Source: an uncultured Sterolibacterium sp.
GTDB taxonomy: Bacteria > Pseudomonadota > Gammaproteobacteria > Burkholderiales > Rhodocyclaceae
Length of the DNA stretch: 59,733 nt
Reading direction: 5' to 3'
Assembly (NCBI GenBank): GCA_903904605.1
Contig: CAIVDC010000016.1
Location: 1-59,733, forward strand
Position numbers and translations under genes: made by a program. The notes under the pieces were generated by a model that had not been told where the DNA came from, did not search any database, and saw nothing but the letters and a program-made list of their open reading frames with translations. Below are positions 8,117 through 16,802 of this stretch, piece by piece. Position 1 is the first letter of the stretch; every line of letters starts with the position of its first letter.

Positions 8117-8206
8117 ATGAGGGCCCAGACTTTCGACTTGCAGGAAATCATCGACAGGCTCTTCGAGCACGGCCTGATCCGGCTCTGGCTCTTCGACGGC
8201 CTCTGA
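8117..8206 (+). CDS. 29-aa small protein, amphipathic
   Basis: An ATG at 8117, preceded by AGGAG at optimal spacing, encodes 29 residues (MRAQTFDLQEIIDRLFEHG...). The chain has alternating charged and hydrophobic residues that could form one amphipathic helix, and a Trp/Phe-rich end. It follows a Pho-type promoter and precedes a membrane mini-protein. Unrecognised. By analogy with small regulators of MgtA/MgtB pumps it could modulate the downstream transporter, but this is inference only. Confidence 0.5.
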   Translation: MRAQTFDLQEIIDRLFEHGLIRLWLFDGL

Positions 8207-8222
8207 TCCGGGCGGACCGATC

Positions 8223-8372
8223 ATGCACCAGGTGATTCAAAAAGCCATTTCCCACCCCTGGATTTCCCTGGGTACCGCGGCGCTCTGGGGCATCCTGGAA
8301 TTCATGGCGCTGCGACGGCTGCGCAGGGACCAGCGCAGGAAGCGCAAACCGGCCGGGCAAAGCGCGCGCTGA
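8223..8372 (+). CDS. 49-aa single-pass membrane mini-protein
   Basis: An ATG at 8223 opens a 49-residue frame. It has a short N-terminus, one hydrophobic helix (about residues 12-30, with WISLGTAALWGILEF) and a strongly basic tail (RRLRRDQRRKRK), so the tail is expected in the cytoplasm. The RBS is weak (GGGCGGA). It lies 16 bp after the 29-aa ORF and about 115 bp before the Mg2+ ATPase. Not a recognised family. Confidence 0.5.
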   Translation: MHQVIQKAISHPWISLGTAALWGILEFMALRRLRRDQRRKRKPAGQSAR

Positions 8373-8437
8373 AGATTCAGGTTCGGCCAGCATAGCCGCG
8401 CACTGTGAATGTTTGATGAAGGCCGTCGGCTTCGGTC

Positions 8438-8471
8438 GTGTCACAAGGCCGTCACAATCGACAGCTACGAT
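8438..8471 (+). promoter_or_regulatory. Pho promoter of the Mg2+ ATPase-ppk operon
   Basis: GTGTCAC (8438), a 4-bp spacer and CCGTCAC (8449) are followed after 10 bp by TACGAT (8466-8471). The predicted start near 8478 is about 11 bp before the ATG at 8489. This also rules out the in-frame GTG at 8438 as a start codon. Confidence 0.82.
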
Positions 8472-8488
8472 CGGACATTTGTCGGCCG

Positions 8489-11254
8489 ATGGGCTTCAGC
8501 ATCCTAAAAGATTTCTTTGCGCGCTTTCTCCGCAGCCGCGGCTTCGGCCGTCACTTCCGCCGCCTGCTGCTGCTGGAGAGCTTTGCCGGCGCCAAGATCA
8601 GCCGCGAGCTTCCGCCGGAACTGTCCCTGGAACTGGCGGCGGCCGCCAGCTGCGCCCCGGAGTTCCTGGTCAAGCGCCTGGACTCCCATCCCGACGGGCG
8701 TTCCGAAGCGCAGGCCGAGAAAGTGCGCGACCGGGTCGGCGAAAACGAGATCGAGCACGAGAAGCCGCCGCCGTGGTGGCAACATCTCTGGTACTGCTAC
8801 AAGACTCCCTTCGATATCCTGCTGACGGCCCTGGCGGCGATTTCCTATGTCACCGAGGACTACAAGGCGACGCTGGTCATCGGCAGCATGGTGGTGCTGT
8901 CGGTGTGCATACGCTTCTGGCAGGAGCGCAAGTCGAATCTCGCCGCCGAAAAATTGAAGGCCATGGTCACCAATACCGCCACCGTCATGCGCCGCGACCC
9001 GGCCGAGGACGCGATGGCCGAGGCCCGCTCCTATTTTCAGGTGCAGCTTCATCCCAAGGGTCCGCGCAAGGTGGAGGTGCCGATCAGGCTGCTGGTGCCG
9101 GGCGACATGATCCTGCTCTCGGCCGGCGACATGATTCCCGCCGACTGCCGGGTGCTGAGCGCCAAGGACCTGTTCGTCGCCCAGGCGGCGATGACCGGCG
9201 AATCGCTGCCGGTGGAGAAATATGCCGTGCAGCGGAATATCGCGGCGAGCAACCCGCTCGAGTTCGACAACATCCTGTTCATGGGCACCAATGTCGTCTC
9301 GGGCACCGCCAGCGCAATCGTCTTCGCAACCGGCAGTCGCACCTATTTCGGCGCACTGGCTGCCAGCCTCACCCGCACCGGCCGCGTCACCACGCAATTC
9401 CAGGCCGGCGTCAACAAGGTGGCCTGGCTCCTGATCCGCTTCATGCTGGTCATGTCGCCGCTCGTCCTGTTCCTCAACGGATTCACCAAGGGCGACTGGC
9501 TGGAGGCCTTTCTCTTCGCCATGTCGATAGCGGTCGGCCTGACGCCGGAAATGCTGCCGATGATCGTCACGTCCACGCTGGCCAAAGGCGCGGTGATTCT
9601 GTCCAGGCACAAGGTCATCGTCAAGCGCCTGGACGCCATCCAGAACTTCGGCGCCATGGACGTGCTGTGCACCGACAAGACCGGGACGCTCACCCAGGAC
9701 AAGATTTTTCTCGCCAACCATACCGACGTCTGGGGCGAGGAATCGGACGACGTTCTGGAATATGCCTATCTCAACAGCTACTACCAGACCGGTCTGAAGA
9801 ACCTGCTCGACGTCGCCGTGCTGGAGCATGCCGATGTCCAGCGGAATCTCAATCCGGCCGCCAACTACCGCAAGGTCGACGAAGTTCCATTCGACTTCCA
9901 GCGGCGCCGCATGACGGTCGTGGTCGCCGGGCAGGATGGCCACCACCTGCTGATCTGCAAGGGCGCGGTCGAGGAGATACTCTCCGTGTGCACCCGGGTC
10001 CGCCACGGCGACGGCGAAGAGACCCTCGGCGCGGAGGCGCTCGCGCGCGTCCGGGCCGTGACGGGTTCGCTCAACGAGGACGGTCTGCGCGTCGTCGCGG
10101 TGGCCGCCCGGGAGCTACCGCCGGACAAGGAGATCTACGGCGTCGGCGACGAGGCCGAGCTCACCCTGATCGGCTACGTCGCCTTCCTCGATCCGCCCAA
10201 GGAAACGACGGCGCCGGCGCTCCGCGCCCTGGCGAGCCACGGCGTGACCGTCAAGGTGCTGACCGGCGACAACGAACTGGTCACGGCAAAAATCTGCCGG
10301 GAGGTCGGGCTGGCCGACGAAGGCATACTGCTCGGGCCCCAGCTGGCAATAATGAGCGACGCGGACTTGTCGCGCGAAGTGGAAAGCCACAACATCTTCG
10401 CCCGCCTCACGCCAGCCCAGAAGGAACGCATCGTCAGAATGCTGAAGTCGAATGGCCACGTGGTCGGCTTCATGGGCGACGGCATCAACGATGCCCCGGC
10501 GCTGCGCGCCGCCGACATCGGCATCTCGGTGCACACGGCCGTGGACATCGCCAAGGAGGCGGCCGACATCATCCTCCTGGAGAAGAGCCTGATGGTGCTC
10601 GAAGAGGGGGTCGTCGAGGGCCGCAAGACTTTTGCCAACATGCTCAAATACATCAAGATGACCGCCAGTTCGAATTTCGGCAACGTCTTCTCGGTGTTGA
10701 TCGCCAGCGCCTTCCTCCCATTCTTGCCCATGCTGCCGATGCATCTCCTGGTGCAGAACCTGCTCTACGACATCTCGCAGATCGCCATCCCTTTCGACAA
10801 CGTCGATGAGGAACTGGTCAAGGCGCCGCAGCGCTGGAATCCCGGCGAGATCGGCCGCTTCATGCTGTTCTTCGGACCGGTCAGCTCCATTTTCGACATC
10901 CTGACCTTCTGCGTCATGTGGTTCGTGTTCGGCGCCAACACGCCGGAACAGCAGACCTTGTTCCAGTCGGGATGGTTCGTCGAAGGGCTGATGACCCAGA
11001 CGCTGGTGGTCCACATGATCCGCACCAAGAAGATCCCGTTCCTCCAGAGCAAGCCCGGGATGCCGCTCCTGCTCACGACCTGCCTGATCATGGCCATCGG
11101 CATTCTCATCCCCATGGGTCCGATCGCCCCGTATTTCAAGATGCAGGCGCTGCCGGCCGGCTACTTCCCCATCCTGGCGGCGATGCTCGCCGGCTATATG
11201 GGGCTCACGCAACTGATGAAGAACTATTACTCGCGTCGCTATGGCTGGCAATGA
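8489..11254 (+). CDS. mgtA: P-type Mg2+-importing ATPase (MgtA/MgtB class)
   Basis: A 921-residue P3-type ATPase. It has an N-terminal cation-ATPase domain, transmembrane pairs near residues 100-150 and 310-365, the actuator motif TGES, the phosphorylation motif DKTGT (Asp396), a nucleotide domain with KGAVEE, the hinge GDGINDAPAL, and a C-terminal block of about six helices. The length and the segment VDIAKEAADIILLEKSL fit MgtA/MgtB Mg2+ importers. The enzyme uses ATP to bring Mg2+ into the cytoplasm. Here it is under a Pho promoter and 28 bp before ppk. This suggests that Mg2+ supply is coupled to polyphosphate, whose main counter-ion is Mg2+ (inference). Confidence 0.88.
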   Translation: MGFSILKDFFARFLRSRGFGRHFRRLLLLESFAGAKISRELPPELSLELAAAASCAPEFLVKRLDSHPDGRSEAQAEKVRDRVGENEIEHEKPPPWWQHLWYCYKTPFDILLTALAAISYVTEDYKATLVIGSMVVLSVCIRFWQERKSNLAAEKLKAMVTNTATVMRRDPAEDAMAEARSYFQVQLHPKGPRKVEVPIRLLVPGDMILLSAGDMIPADCRVLSAKDLFVAQAAMTGESLPVEKYAVQRNIAASNPLEFDNILFMGTNVVSGTASAIVFATGSRTYFGALAASLTRTGRVTTQFQAGVNKVAWLLIRFMLVMSPLVLFLNGFTKGDWLEAFLFAMSIAVGLTPEMLPMIVTSTLAKGAVILSRHKVIVKRLDAIQNFGAMDVLCTDKTGTLTQDKIFLANHTDVWGEESDDVLEYAYLNSYYQTGLKNLLDVAVLEHADVQRNLNPAANYRKVDEVPFDFQRRRMTVVVAGQDGHHLLICKGAVEEILSVCTRVRHGDGEETLGAEALARVRAVTGSLNEDGLRVVAVAARELPPDKEIYGVGDEAELTLIGYVAFLDPPKETTAPALRALASHGVTVKVLTGDNELVTAKICREVGLADEGILLGPQLAIMSDADLSREVESHNIFARLTPAQKERIVRMLKSNGHVVGFMGDGINDAPALRAADIGISVHTAVDIAKEAADIILLEKSLMVLEEGVVEGRKTFANMLKYIKMTASSNFGNVFSVLIASAFLPFLPMLPMHLLVQNLLYDISQIAIPFDNVDEELVKAPQRWNPGEIGRFMLFFGPVSSIFDILTFCVMWFVFGANTPEQQTLFQSGWFVEGLMTQTLVVHMIRTKKIPFLQSKPGMPLLLTTCLIMAIGILIPMGPIAPYFKMQALPAGYFPILAAMLAGYMGLTQLMKNYYSRRYGWQ

Positions 11255-11282
11255 CGCCGGCAATCGAGAATACCACCAGACC

Positions 11283-13355
11283 ATGTCCGCCGTTCACCCC
11301 TACCCGCCCGCGCATTTTCTCAACCGCGAACTGTCCCTGCTCGCCTTCAATCGCAGAGTCCTGGCGCAGGCGGCAGACGAATCCGTGCCGCTGCTCGAAC
11401 GGCTGCGTTTCCTCTGCATCGTGTCATCCAATCTCGACGAGTTCTTCGAGATCCGCGTCGCCGGCCTAAAGGAACAGATCAAGCTGGGCAGCCGCAGCAC
11501 CGGCCCGGACGGCCTGGCACCGCGGGAAGCCTTCCGCCGGGTCTGCCTGGCAGCGCACACGCTGATCGCCGAACAGTACGCGCTGCTCAATGATGAAATT
11601 CTGCCGGCCCTGGCCGCGGCGAATATCGTCTTCATGAGACGAGGGCTATGGACCGACGCGCAGAACGCCTGGATACGCGATTACTTCCTGCGCGAAGTGA
11701 TGCCGCTGCTGACACCCATCGGCCTCGATCCGTCCCATCCCTTTCCGCGGGTTCTCAACAAGAGCCTGAACTTTGCCATCGAACTGGACGGCAGCGACGC
11801 CTTCGGCCGCGGTTCCGGCGTCGCCATCGTGCAGGCGCCGCGCGCCCTGCCGCGGGTGATTAGGCTGCCCAGGGATTTGAGCGGCCGCCAGGACTGTTTC
11901 GTCTTTCTGTCCTCGATCATGCACCAGAACGTCGCTGAACTATTTTCCGGAATGAACGTGCGGGGCTGCTACCAGTTTCGCGTCACCCGCAACTCCGACC
12001 TCTTCGTCGACGACGAGGAAGTGAAGAATCTGCGCACGGCGCTGCAGGGCGAATTGCCGCAGCGAAATTTCGGCGACGCGGTGCGCCTCGAAGTGGCGGA
12101 CAATTGCCCGCCGGTGATGACTGGGTTCCTGTTGCAGCAGTTTGCGCTGGACGATGACGACCTGTACCGGGTGGCGGGCATCGTGAATCTGGTGCGCCTG
12201 ATGTCGGTGCCCGACACGCTCGACCGGCCCGGGCTCAGCTATCCGCCCTTCCTGCCCGGCCTGCCCAGGACTTTCGGCAAGCGCCACGACATCTTCGCAG
12301 CCATCAGCCGGCAGGATATCCTGCTGCATCATCCCTTTCAGTCATTCTTGCCGGTGATCGAGTTCCTCCAGCAGGCGGCCGACGATCCGCTGGTGATGGC
12401 GATCAAGATGACCGTGTACCGCACCGGCACGGACTCCGTGCTGATGGAGCACCTGCTGCGCGCGGCGCGGCAGGGAAAGGAAGTGACGGTCGTCGTGGAA
12501 CTGATGGCGCGCTTCGACGAGGAGGCGAATCTCGACATCGCCGGACGCCTCGAGGAGGTCGGCGCCCACGTGGTCTACGGCGTCGTCGGCTACAAGACCC
12601 ATGCCAAGATGCTCATGGTGCTGCGTCGGGAGGATAGCGGTCTGCGCCGCTACGTGCATCTGGGCAGCGGCAACTACCACCCGCGCACGACCCGTTTCTA
12701 TACCGACTTCGGTTTGTTCACCTGCCAGGAAGCGATCTGCGACGACGTCAACGAAGTCTTCAAGCAGATTACCGGCCTCGGCCAACACCGGCCATTGCAC
12801 CATCTGCTGCAGGCGCCATTCACCCTGCACAGTTCCATCGTCGCTCTGATCAAGGCCGAAAGCGCCTCGGCGGCCAAGGGGCGAAAAGCGCAGATCATCG
12901 CCAAGATGAACGCCCTGCTCGAACCCGAGGTCATCGAAGCGCTCTACCAGGCCTCGCAGGCCGGTGTCAGGATAGACCTCCTGGTACGCGGCGCCTGTGC
13001 CCTGCGCCCGGGGGTGGCGGGACTCTCGGAAAAGATAAGGGTGCGCTCGGTGGTCGGGCGCTTCCTCGAGCATTCCCGCATCTTCTACTTCCACGCCGAC
13101 GGCGCCGAACTCGTCTACCTCTCCAGCGCCGACTGGATGGAGCGCAACTTCTTTCGCCGCATCGAGACCTGCTTCCCACTGCTCGACCCCAGGCTGCGCC
13201 GGCGCGTGATCAAGGAAGGCCTGCGGCCCTATCTGGTCGACCACCGTCAGGCCTGGGACATGGACGCCGAAGGGCAATACCGCATCCTGCCTTCGCGCCA
13301 TTCGCGCCGCTGCGCCCAGGAGCTGCTGCTCGCCGCCCTGGCGACGCCAGGCTAG
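11283..13355 (+). CDS. ppk1: Polyphosphate kinase 1
   Basis: A 690-residue PPK1, the usual family length. It has the N-terminal FLNRELSLLAFNRRVL motif, the middle domain, and two phospholipase-D-like C-terminal domains. The autophosphorylated histidine lies in YKTHAKM (His440) and the second in LGSGNYHPRTTRFYTDF. It reversibly transfers the gamma-phosphate of ATP to polyphosphate. The ATG at 11283 is chosen over 11241 because the latter lies inside the ATPase gene and would add a non-family N-terminus; neither has a strong RBS, so coupling is likely. Operon position after mgtA puts it under the same Pho promoter. Confidence 0.95.
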   Translation: MSAVHPYPPAHFLNRELSLLAFNRRVLAQAADESVPLLERLRFLCIVSSNLDEFFEIRVAGLKEQIKLGSRSTGPDGLAPREAFRRVCLAAHTLIAEQYALLNDEILPALAAANIVFMRRGLWTDAQNAWIRDYFLREVMPLLTPIGLDPSHPFPRVLNKSLNFAIELDGSDAFGRGSGVAIVQAPRALPRVIRLPRDLSGRQDCFVFLSSIMHQNVAELFSGMNVRGCYQFRVTRNSDLFVDDEEVKNLRTALQGELPQRNFGDAVRLEVADNCPPVMTGFLLQQFALDDDDLYRVAGIVNLVRLMSVPDTLDRPGLSYPPFLPGLPRTFGKRHDIFAAISRQDILLHHPFQSFLPVIEFLQQAADDPLVMAIKMTVYRTGTDSVLMEHLLRAARQGKEVTVVVELMARFDEEANLDIAGRLEEVGAHVVYGVVGYKTHAKMLMVLRREDSGLRRYVHLGSGNYHPRTTRFYTDFGLFTCQEAICDDVNEVFKQITGLGQHRPLHHLLQAPFTLHSSIVALIKAESASAAKGRKAQIIAKMNALLEPEVIEALYQASQAGVRIDLLVRGACALRPGVAGLSEKIRVRSVVGRFLEHSRIFYFHADGAELVYLSSADWMERNFFRRIETCFPLLDPRLRRRVIKEGLRPYLVDHRQAWDMDAEGQYRILPSRHSRRCAQELLLAALATPG

Positions 13356-13359
13356 CGCA

Positions 13360-13399
13360 CGGCCGGACTTGCCCCGCTTCCGCGCGTCAGGTCCGGCCG
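13360..13399. terminator. Possible bidirectional hairpin between ppk and phasin genes
   Basis: Arms CGGCCGGAC (13360-13368) and GTCCGGCCG (13391-13399) lie between two convergent genes. There is no T-run, so efficiency is uncertain. Confidence 0.4.
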
Positions 13400-13403
13400 G
13401 CGG

Positions 13404-13970
13404 TCAGGCCGCCTTCTTCGCCTTCGCCGGAGTGCCGGCGGCCTTCGCCGTGGCGTCGCCCGCGGCGGCCAGGTTCTCCTCGGCGACGGCCACGATCTGC
13501 CTGGTCGCGTTGCTGATGTTTTCGTAGGCCGAGTTGGCGGCGGTGAACGCGGACTTGGCCGCCGCGAAGGCCGCCTCGGAACCGGCCGGGGCATTCTCGG
13601 CGGCCTGGTCCAGGGCGGAGGCGACGCTCTCTGTCGCTGCCGCGAACCGCGTCTCGACGAACTTCAGGACGTCCTTCTGGGCCTGGCTGAAGACCTCATA
13701 GCAGCTGCGCGAATAGGCGGCGAAATTCTCCACTGAAGGCTGGACCAGGGTGGTTTGCAGCTTGAGCAGCTGTTGAAATTCCCTGACGCCGGCTGCTTCG
13801 CCGGCATTGGCCAGGGAATCCACGAGGAAGCTGCGCGCGGCGTGGAGATTCAGCGCGACCAGGCGTTCGCCACCGGCCAGGGTGGCGTCCGCCAAGGTAT
13901 TGAATGCTTCCAGGTTCGCCTTCAGAACGTTTGCGAGGGGATCATGCGTGGCATGCGGAATCGACGACAT
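13404..13970 (-). CDS. Phasin-family PHA granule protein
   Basis: A 188-residue protein with the phasin architecture: an amphipathic helical body (about 10-135, with LEAFNTLADATLAG and FQQLLKLQTTLVQPSVENFAAYSRSCYE split over heptads) and a long Ala/Lys-rich C-terminal tail ending AKAKKAA. Phasins coat polyhydroxyalkanoate granules and control their size. The start at 13970 has a perfect AGGAGG 8 bp upstream. The gene lies 46 bp after the ferritin-like gene and probably shares its Pho promoter, which fits PHA accumulation under phosphate limitation. Confidence 0.85.
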   Translation of the reverse strand: MSSIPHATHDPLANVLKANLEAFNTLADATLAGGERLVALNLHAARSFLVDSLANAGEAAGVREFQQLLKLQTTLVQPSVENFAAYSRSCYEVFSQAQKDVLKFVETRFAAATESVASALDQAAENAPAGSEAAFAAAKSAFTAANSAYENISNATRQIVAVAEENLAAAGDATAKAAGTPAKAKKAA

Positions 13971-14016
13971 GGTGATACCTCCTGATGGTTGATGAAAGAA
14001 TTCGACGCATCGACAG

Positions 14017-14658
14017 TCACTGCGCCGGGCACAGGCCGTTGAAGTCTTCCTGCCAGACCAGCGGCGCCGCAAGAGTCGCCAGGGCCCCCCTGAGCCAGTG
14101 CACGTGCTGCGACTTCTCGGCAGCCAGTTCGCGCGCGCCGGCCCTCACTTCGGGATCGGCGGCGCTGGCCGAAACCCACTCGTAGATCGCCTTCGAGCGA
14201 AGCCCGGCATTCAGGGCAATCCTCAGTGCCGCATGCCCGGTCAGCAGCTGAGCGACGAGTTCCTGCAGCGACGGGTCGGGCGGCGCCTTATATAGCCAGT
14301 GGTATTGCCAGCGAGGCAATCGCGGCAGGGCAAGACCGTCGGTCCGGCGGGCCAGTTCATCGGTGCGCTCCATTTCCGCGACGGCCAGCTGGCGAAACAG
14401 GCCGGCGACGACATGGTCTCCCCGCGTTTCGAGAATTTCGGAGAATTCATGGCAGGCCGCGACCGCTTGCTCGCCGGTCATCAGGGCATGAGCATAGAAC
14501 GCCGCGCCGGAGTCGGCTGCCCACGGTGAAAGCGTTTCAACTTCGCCCAGGCAGGGATCGCATTCCGCGAGACGGGCCAAAGCATGGACATAGGCCGCCG
14601 GCCCGGCGGGGCCACGGGCGCTTGCGGCAGACTGGGTTGAGAACGGTTGGTCGTGCAT
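14017..14658 (-). CDS. Ferritin-like-domain protein, uncharacterised
   Basis: A 213-residue, mostly helical protein. Several Glu and His residues are spaced as in ferritin-like four-helix bundles (ACHEFSEILE, EMERTDEL, EKSQHVHW). A di-metal site is possible but cannot be proven by eye. GAGGAG precedes the ATG at 14658. It is the first gene of a two-gene operon with the phasin and has its own Pho-type promoter (14730-14763). A role in iron or oxidative handling, or at the PHA granule, is open. Confidence 0.6.
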   Translation of the reverse strand: MHDQPFSTQSAASARGPAGPAAYVHALARLAECDPCLGEVETLSPWAADSGAAFYAHALMTGEQAVAACHEFSEILETRGDHVVAGLFRQLAVAEMERTDELARRTDGLALPRLPRWQYHWLYKAPPDPSLQELVAQLLTGHAALRIALNAGLRSKAIYEWVSASAADPEVRAGARELAAEKSQHVHWLRGALATLAAPLVWQEDFNGLCPAQ

Positions 14659-14729
14659 GGACGGACTCCTCGAGTTGGGGCCGGCAGAAGAAATGTGCGG
14701 ACAGGATCGCCGGGCGTCAGGTCAAGCTC

Positions 14730-14763
14730 AGGCTACGCCGGCGGCATTACCGGAGGATGACGG
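14730..14763 (-). promoter_or_regulatory. Pho promoter of the ferritin-like/phasin operon
   Basis: On the minus strand, CCGTCAT (14763-14757), a 4-bp spacer and CGGTAAT (14752-14746) are followed after 10 bp by TAGCCT (14735-14730). It is divergent from the Pho promoter at 14840. Confidence 0.68.
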
Positions 14764-14839
14764 CAAGGTGAATTGCATTCCCGCGAAGGAGATTCCGCTT
14801 CGACCCGGCTGGCGCGGTTTCGGGGCGGCGAAGCGGCGA

Positions 14840-14873
14840 CGGTCACAATAACGCAACACGCCTGTAGCATAAT
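14840..14873 (+). promoter_or_regulatory. Pho promoter, apparently leaderless, of the DUF47/dikinase pair
   Basis: CGGTCAC (14840), a 4-bp spacer and ACGCAAC (14851) are followed after 10 bp by CATAAT (14868-14873), a good -10. The start codon at 14880 lies where transcription should begin, and no RBS is present. Confidence 0.68.
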
Positions 14874-14879
14874 CCTGAC

Positions 14880-16802
14880 ATGTCTGAAAAAATCGGCATC
14901 CTCAGTTCGCTCAATGAACAGGTACTGCTCTTGCCGACGCTGGTCAATCGGGCTTTGGCGGCCAATGACCGGGTCAAGTACCGCCTCACCCTCCTCCAGG
15001 CGGCGCAATCCCACGCCGAAAGACCGGATGCGCCGACCTCGAGCCTGCGTGCCGAGCGGCTCGCTGCAGGCGTGCCGGAGAGCGATCTGGACCGCGTCGT
15101 GGACGAATCCCTGCGGGTGGGCAAGGGCCGCTACCGTGTTCCCGAATCCGCGCGGATTATCCGGGATGCCTATGCCGATGCCGCCGAAATGCTCGAACCC
15201 ATCCAGGCCGCAGGCACGCCGGAGAGCGCCGCATTCGCGCAGCGCCTAAAGAACTTCGCCGCAGCGCCCGAGGGCGGCGAAGAGTTGAGCGCCGATGCGA
15301 TTCACGCCCTCACGGCGGCTGACCGGAAATCCGGAGACAGTCTCCATATCCTGGTAATGGACATGCATCGGGCACTGAATGCGCTGCAGTCGACCCTGGC
15401 CGGAGAAACGATCGACGGCTGTCGCGCGTATGCCATCCTGGCCCCGGACCGGCCGCGGATTGCCGCATTCATGGCCGGCGTCAACCGCACCGCAGCGCTC
15501 AAGTTCGAACATCCCGGGCTGTCCGCAACGGCAACCCGCCTGGGCGAAAAGCTGGTGCTGCAGAACGACATCGGCACCACGGACGCCCATGTGCTGGTGA
15601 TCCACGTCTCGGGCCGGGCCGTGACGGTCACCTACACCGACGTCCATCTGCCGCGCCTGCTCTTCTTCCAGAGCCTGTTCGAAGGCTATGAAGTGGATTG
15701 GGAGGATACGCGCTCGCGCAAGGATGCGGCCATGGCGGACGGCGTCTATCACCTCTGCGTGGGCAACTACAAGGCGCCGAGCAATGTCCAGCTGCGCCGC
15801 TTTCTGGATCACCTCGGCTCACGCCTGGTGTTTCTCATCGACTGGAACCGGGCGCGCAAGCGGCTGCGCCTGTTTCTCCCGAGCAAGGCCGCCATCGCGT
15901 TGCTCAAGTGGGCAGCCGACGAAAACGTCGGCCATATGGCTTGGCTCAAAGCCGGCGGGGAGCAGTTGATCTTCGACGCCATGAGCTTCGCCCACGGCGG
16001 CCAGCTCAGGCCGGGAGAGAGGCTGGACCAGATGCTGACGGAAAGCCGCGCCGTGGACTTCCTGCGCTTCGCGCTGAGACAGGCCCTCGAGGGGCTGCGC
16101 CAAGGCCGGCCGGCATCCCTCGTCGCGGACGAGATTCGCACCGAACTCGCGTCGCAGGTCCGCTCCACCGAGGATGCCCTGCTCGACACGGCGCTCGAAC
16201 ATGCCGGGCTGATCGTGGAACTGGCGGATACGGTGCGCTCCGTGCTGGCGGCCGCCCGGGCGGCCCGCCCGCAGGAAGTCGCGGCTCTGGCGGAAAGGGC
16301 CAAGGACTGGGAAACGGCGGCCGACCTGGAGCTGAATAAGGCCCGCAGCGGCTCGAGGGACGAACTGAGCTTCATCCTGCAACTGATGAGCGACGCCGAC
16401 GATATTGCCGACGACCTGGAGGAGGCGGTGTTTCACATCACGCTTTCGCCCAAGGCCGCCGGCATTGCGATATCCGCCCTGGACAAGCTGGTCGGCCCGG
16501 TCGCCAATTCAGCCCGGGAACTGGTCAAGGCGCTCTCGGCGTCGCGGCACGTGCGGCGCGGCGGGCCGCGCGAGGACATAGACGATTTCCTGCGGGCCGT
16601 GCATGCCATCCGCACCCTGGAACATGCCAGCGACCTGGCCGAACGCGAGGTAAAGCGGACCCTGTTGGCCAACCCGGATCCCTTTTCCGAGGTGTTCGGC
16701 GTTGTCGAAGCGGCGCGCAACCTGGAGCAGGCGGCGGACGGCCTGATGCATGTGGCCCTCCTGTTGCACGATCATGTGATGGGCAAGGTGATTCATGCCT
16801 AA
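14880..16802 (+). CDS. Large protein with PhoU/DUF47-like C-terminal helical domain
   Basis: A 640-residue soluble protein. The first 400 residues are not a recognised family. The last 220 (about 420-640) are helical and resemble DUF47/PhoU: paired acidic motifs such as LMSDADDIADDLEEAVFH and AIRTLEHASDLAEREVK match the E/D-x-x-x-D metal-cluster pattern of PhoU proteins. PhoU-type proteins gate phosphate transport and signalling. The stop overlaps the start of the next gene by 8 bp, so the pair is translationally coupled. The Pho promoter has its -10 only 7 bp before the ATG, suggesting leaderless translation. Function unknown; a phosphate-related role is inferred from domain, promoter and partner. 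Confidence 0.72.
   Translation: MSEKIGILSSLNEQVLLLPTLVNRALAANDRVKYRLTLLQAAQSHAERPDAPTSSLRAERLAAGVPESDLDRVVDESLRVGKGRYRVPESARIIRDAYADAAEMLEPIQAAGTPESAAFAQRLKNFAAAPEGGEELSADAIHALTAADRKSGDSLHILVMDMHRALNALQSTLAGETIDGCRAYAILAPDRPRIAAFMAGVNRTAALKFEHPGLSATATRLGEKLVLQNDIGTTDAHVLVIHVSGRAVTVTYTDVHLPRLLFFQSLFEGYEVDWEDTRSRKDAAMADGVYHLCVGNYKAPSNVQLRRFLDHLGSRLVFLIDWNRARKRLRLFLPSKAAIALLKWAADENVGHMAWLKAGGEQLIFDAMSFAHGGQLRPGERLDQMLTESRAVDFLRFALRQALEGLRQGRPASLVADEIRTELASQVRSTEDALLDTALEHAGLIVELADTVRSVLAAARAARPQEVAALAERAKDWETAADLELNKARSGSRDELSFILQLMSDADDIADDLEEAVFHITLSPKAAGIAISALDKLVGPVANSARELVKALSASRHVRRGGPREDIDDFLRAVHAIRTLEHASDLAEREVKRTLLANPDPFSEVFGVVEAARNLEQAADGLMHVALLLHDHVMGKVIHA

Noticed and set aside
8438-8489. 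Earlier GTG start for the Mg2+ ATPase
   Set aside because: The GTG is part of the Pho heptamer and lies upstream of the -10, so it would not be transcribed.
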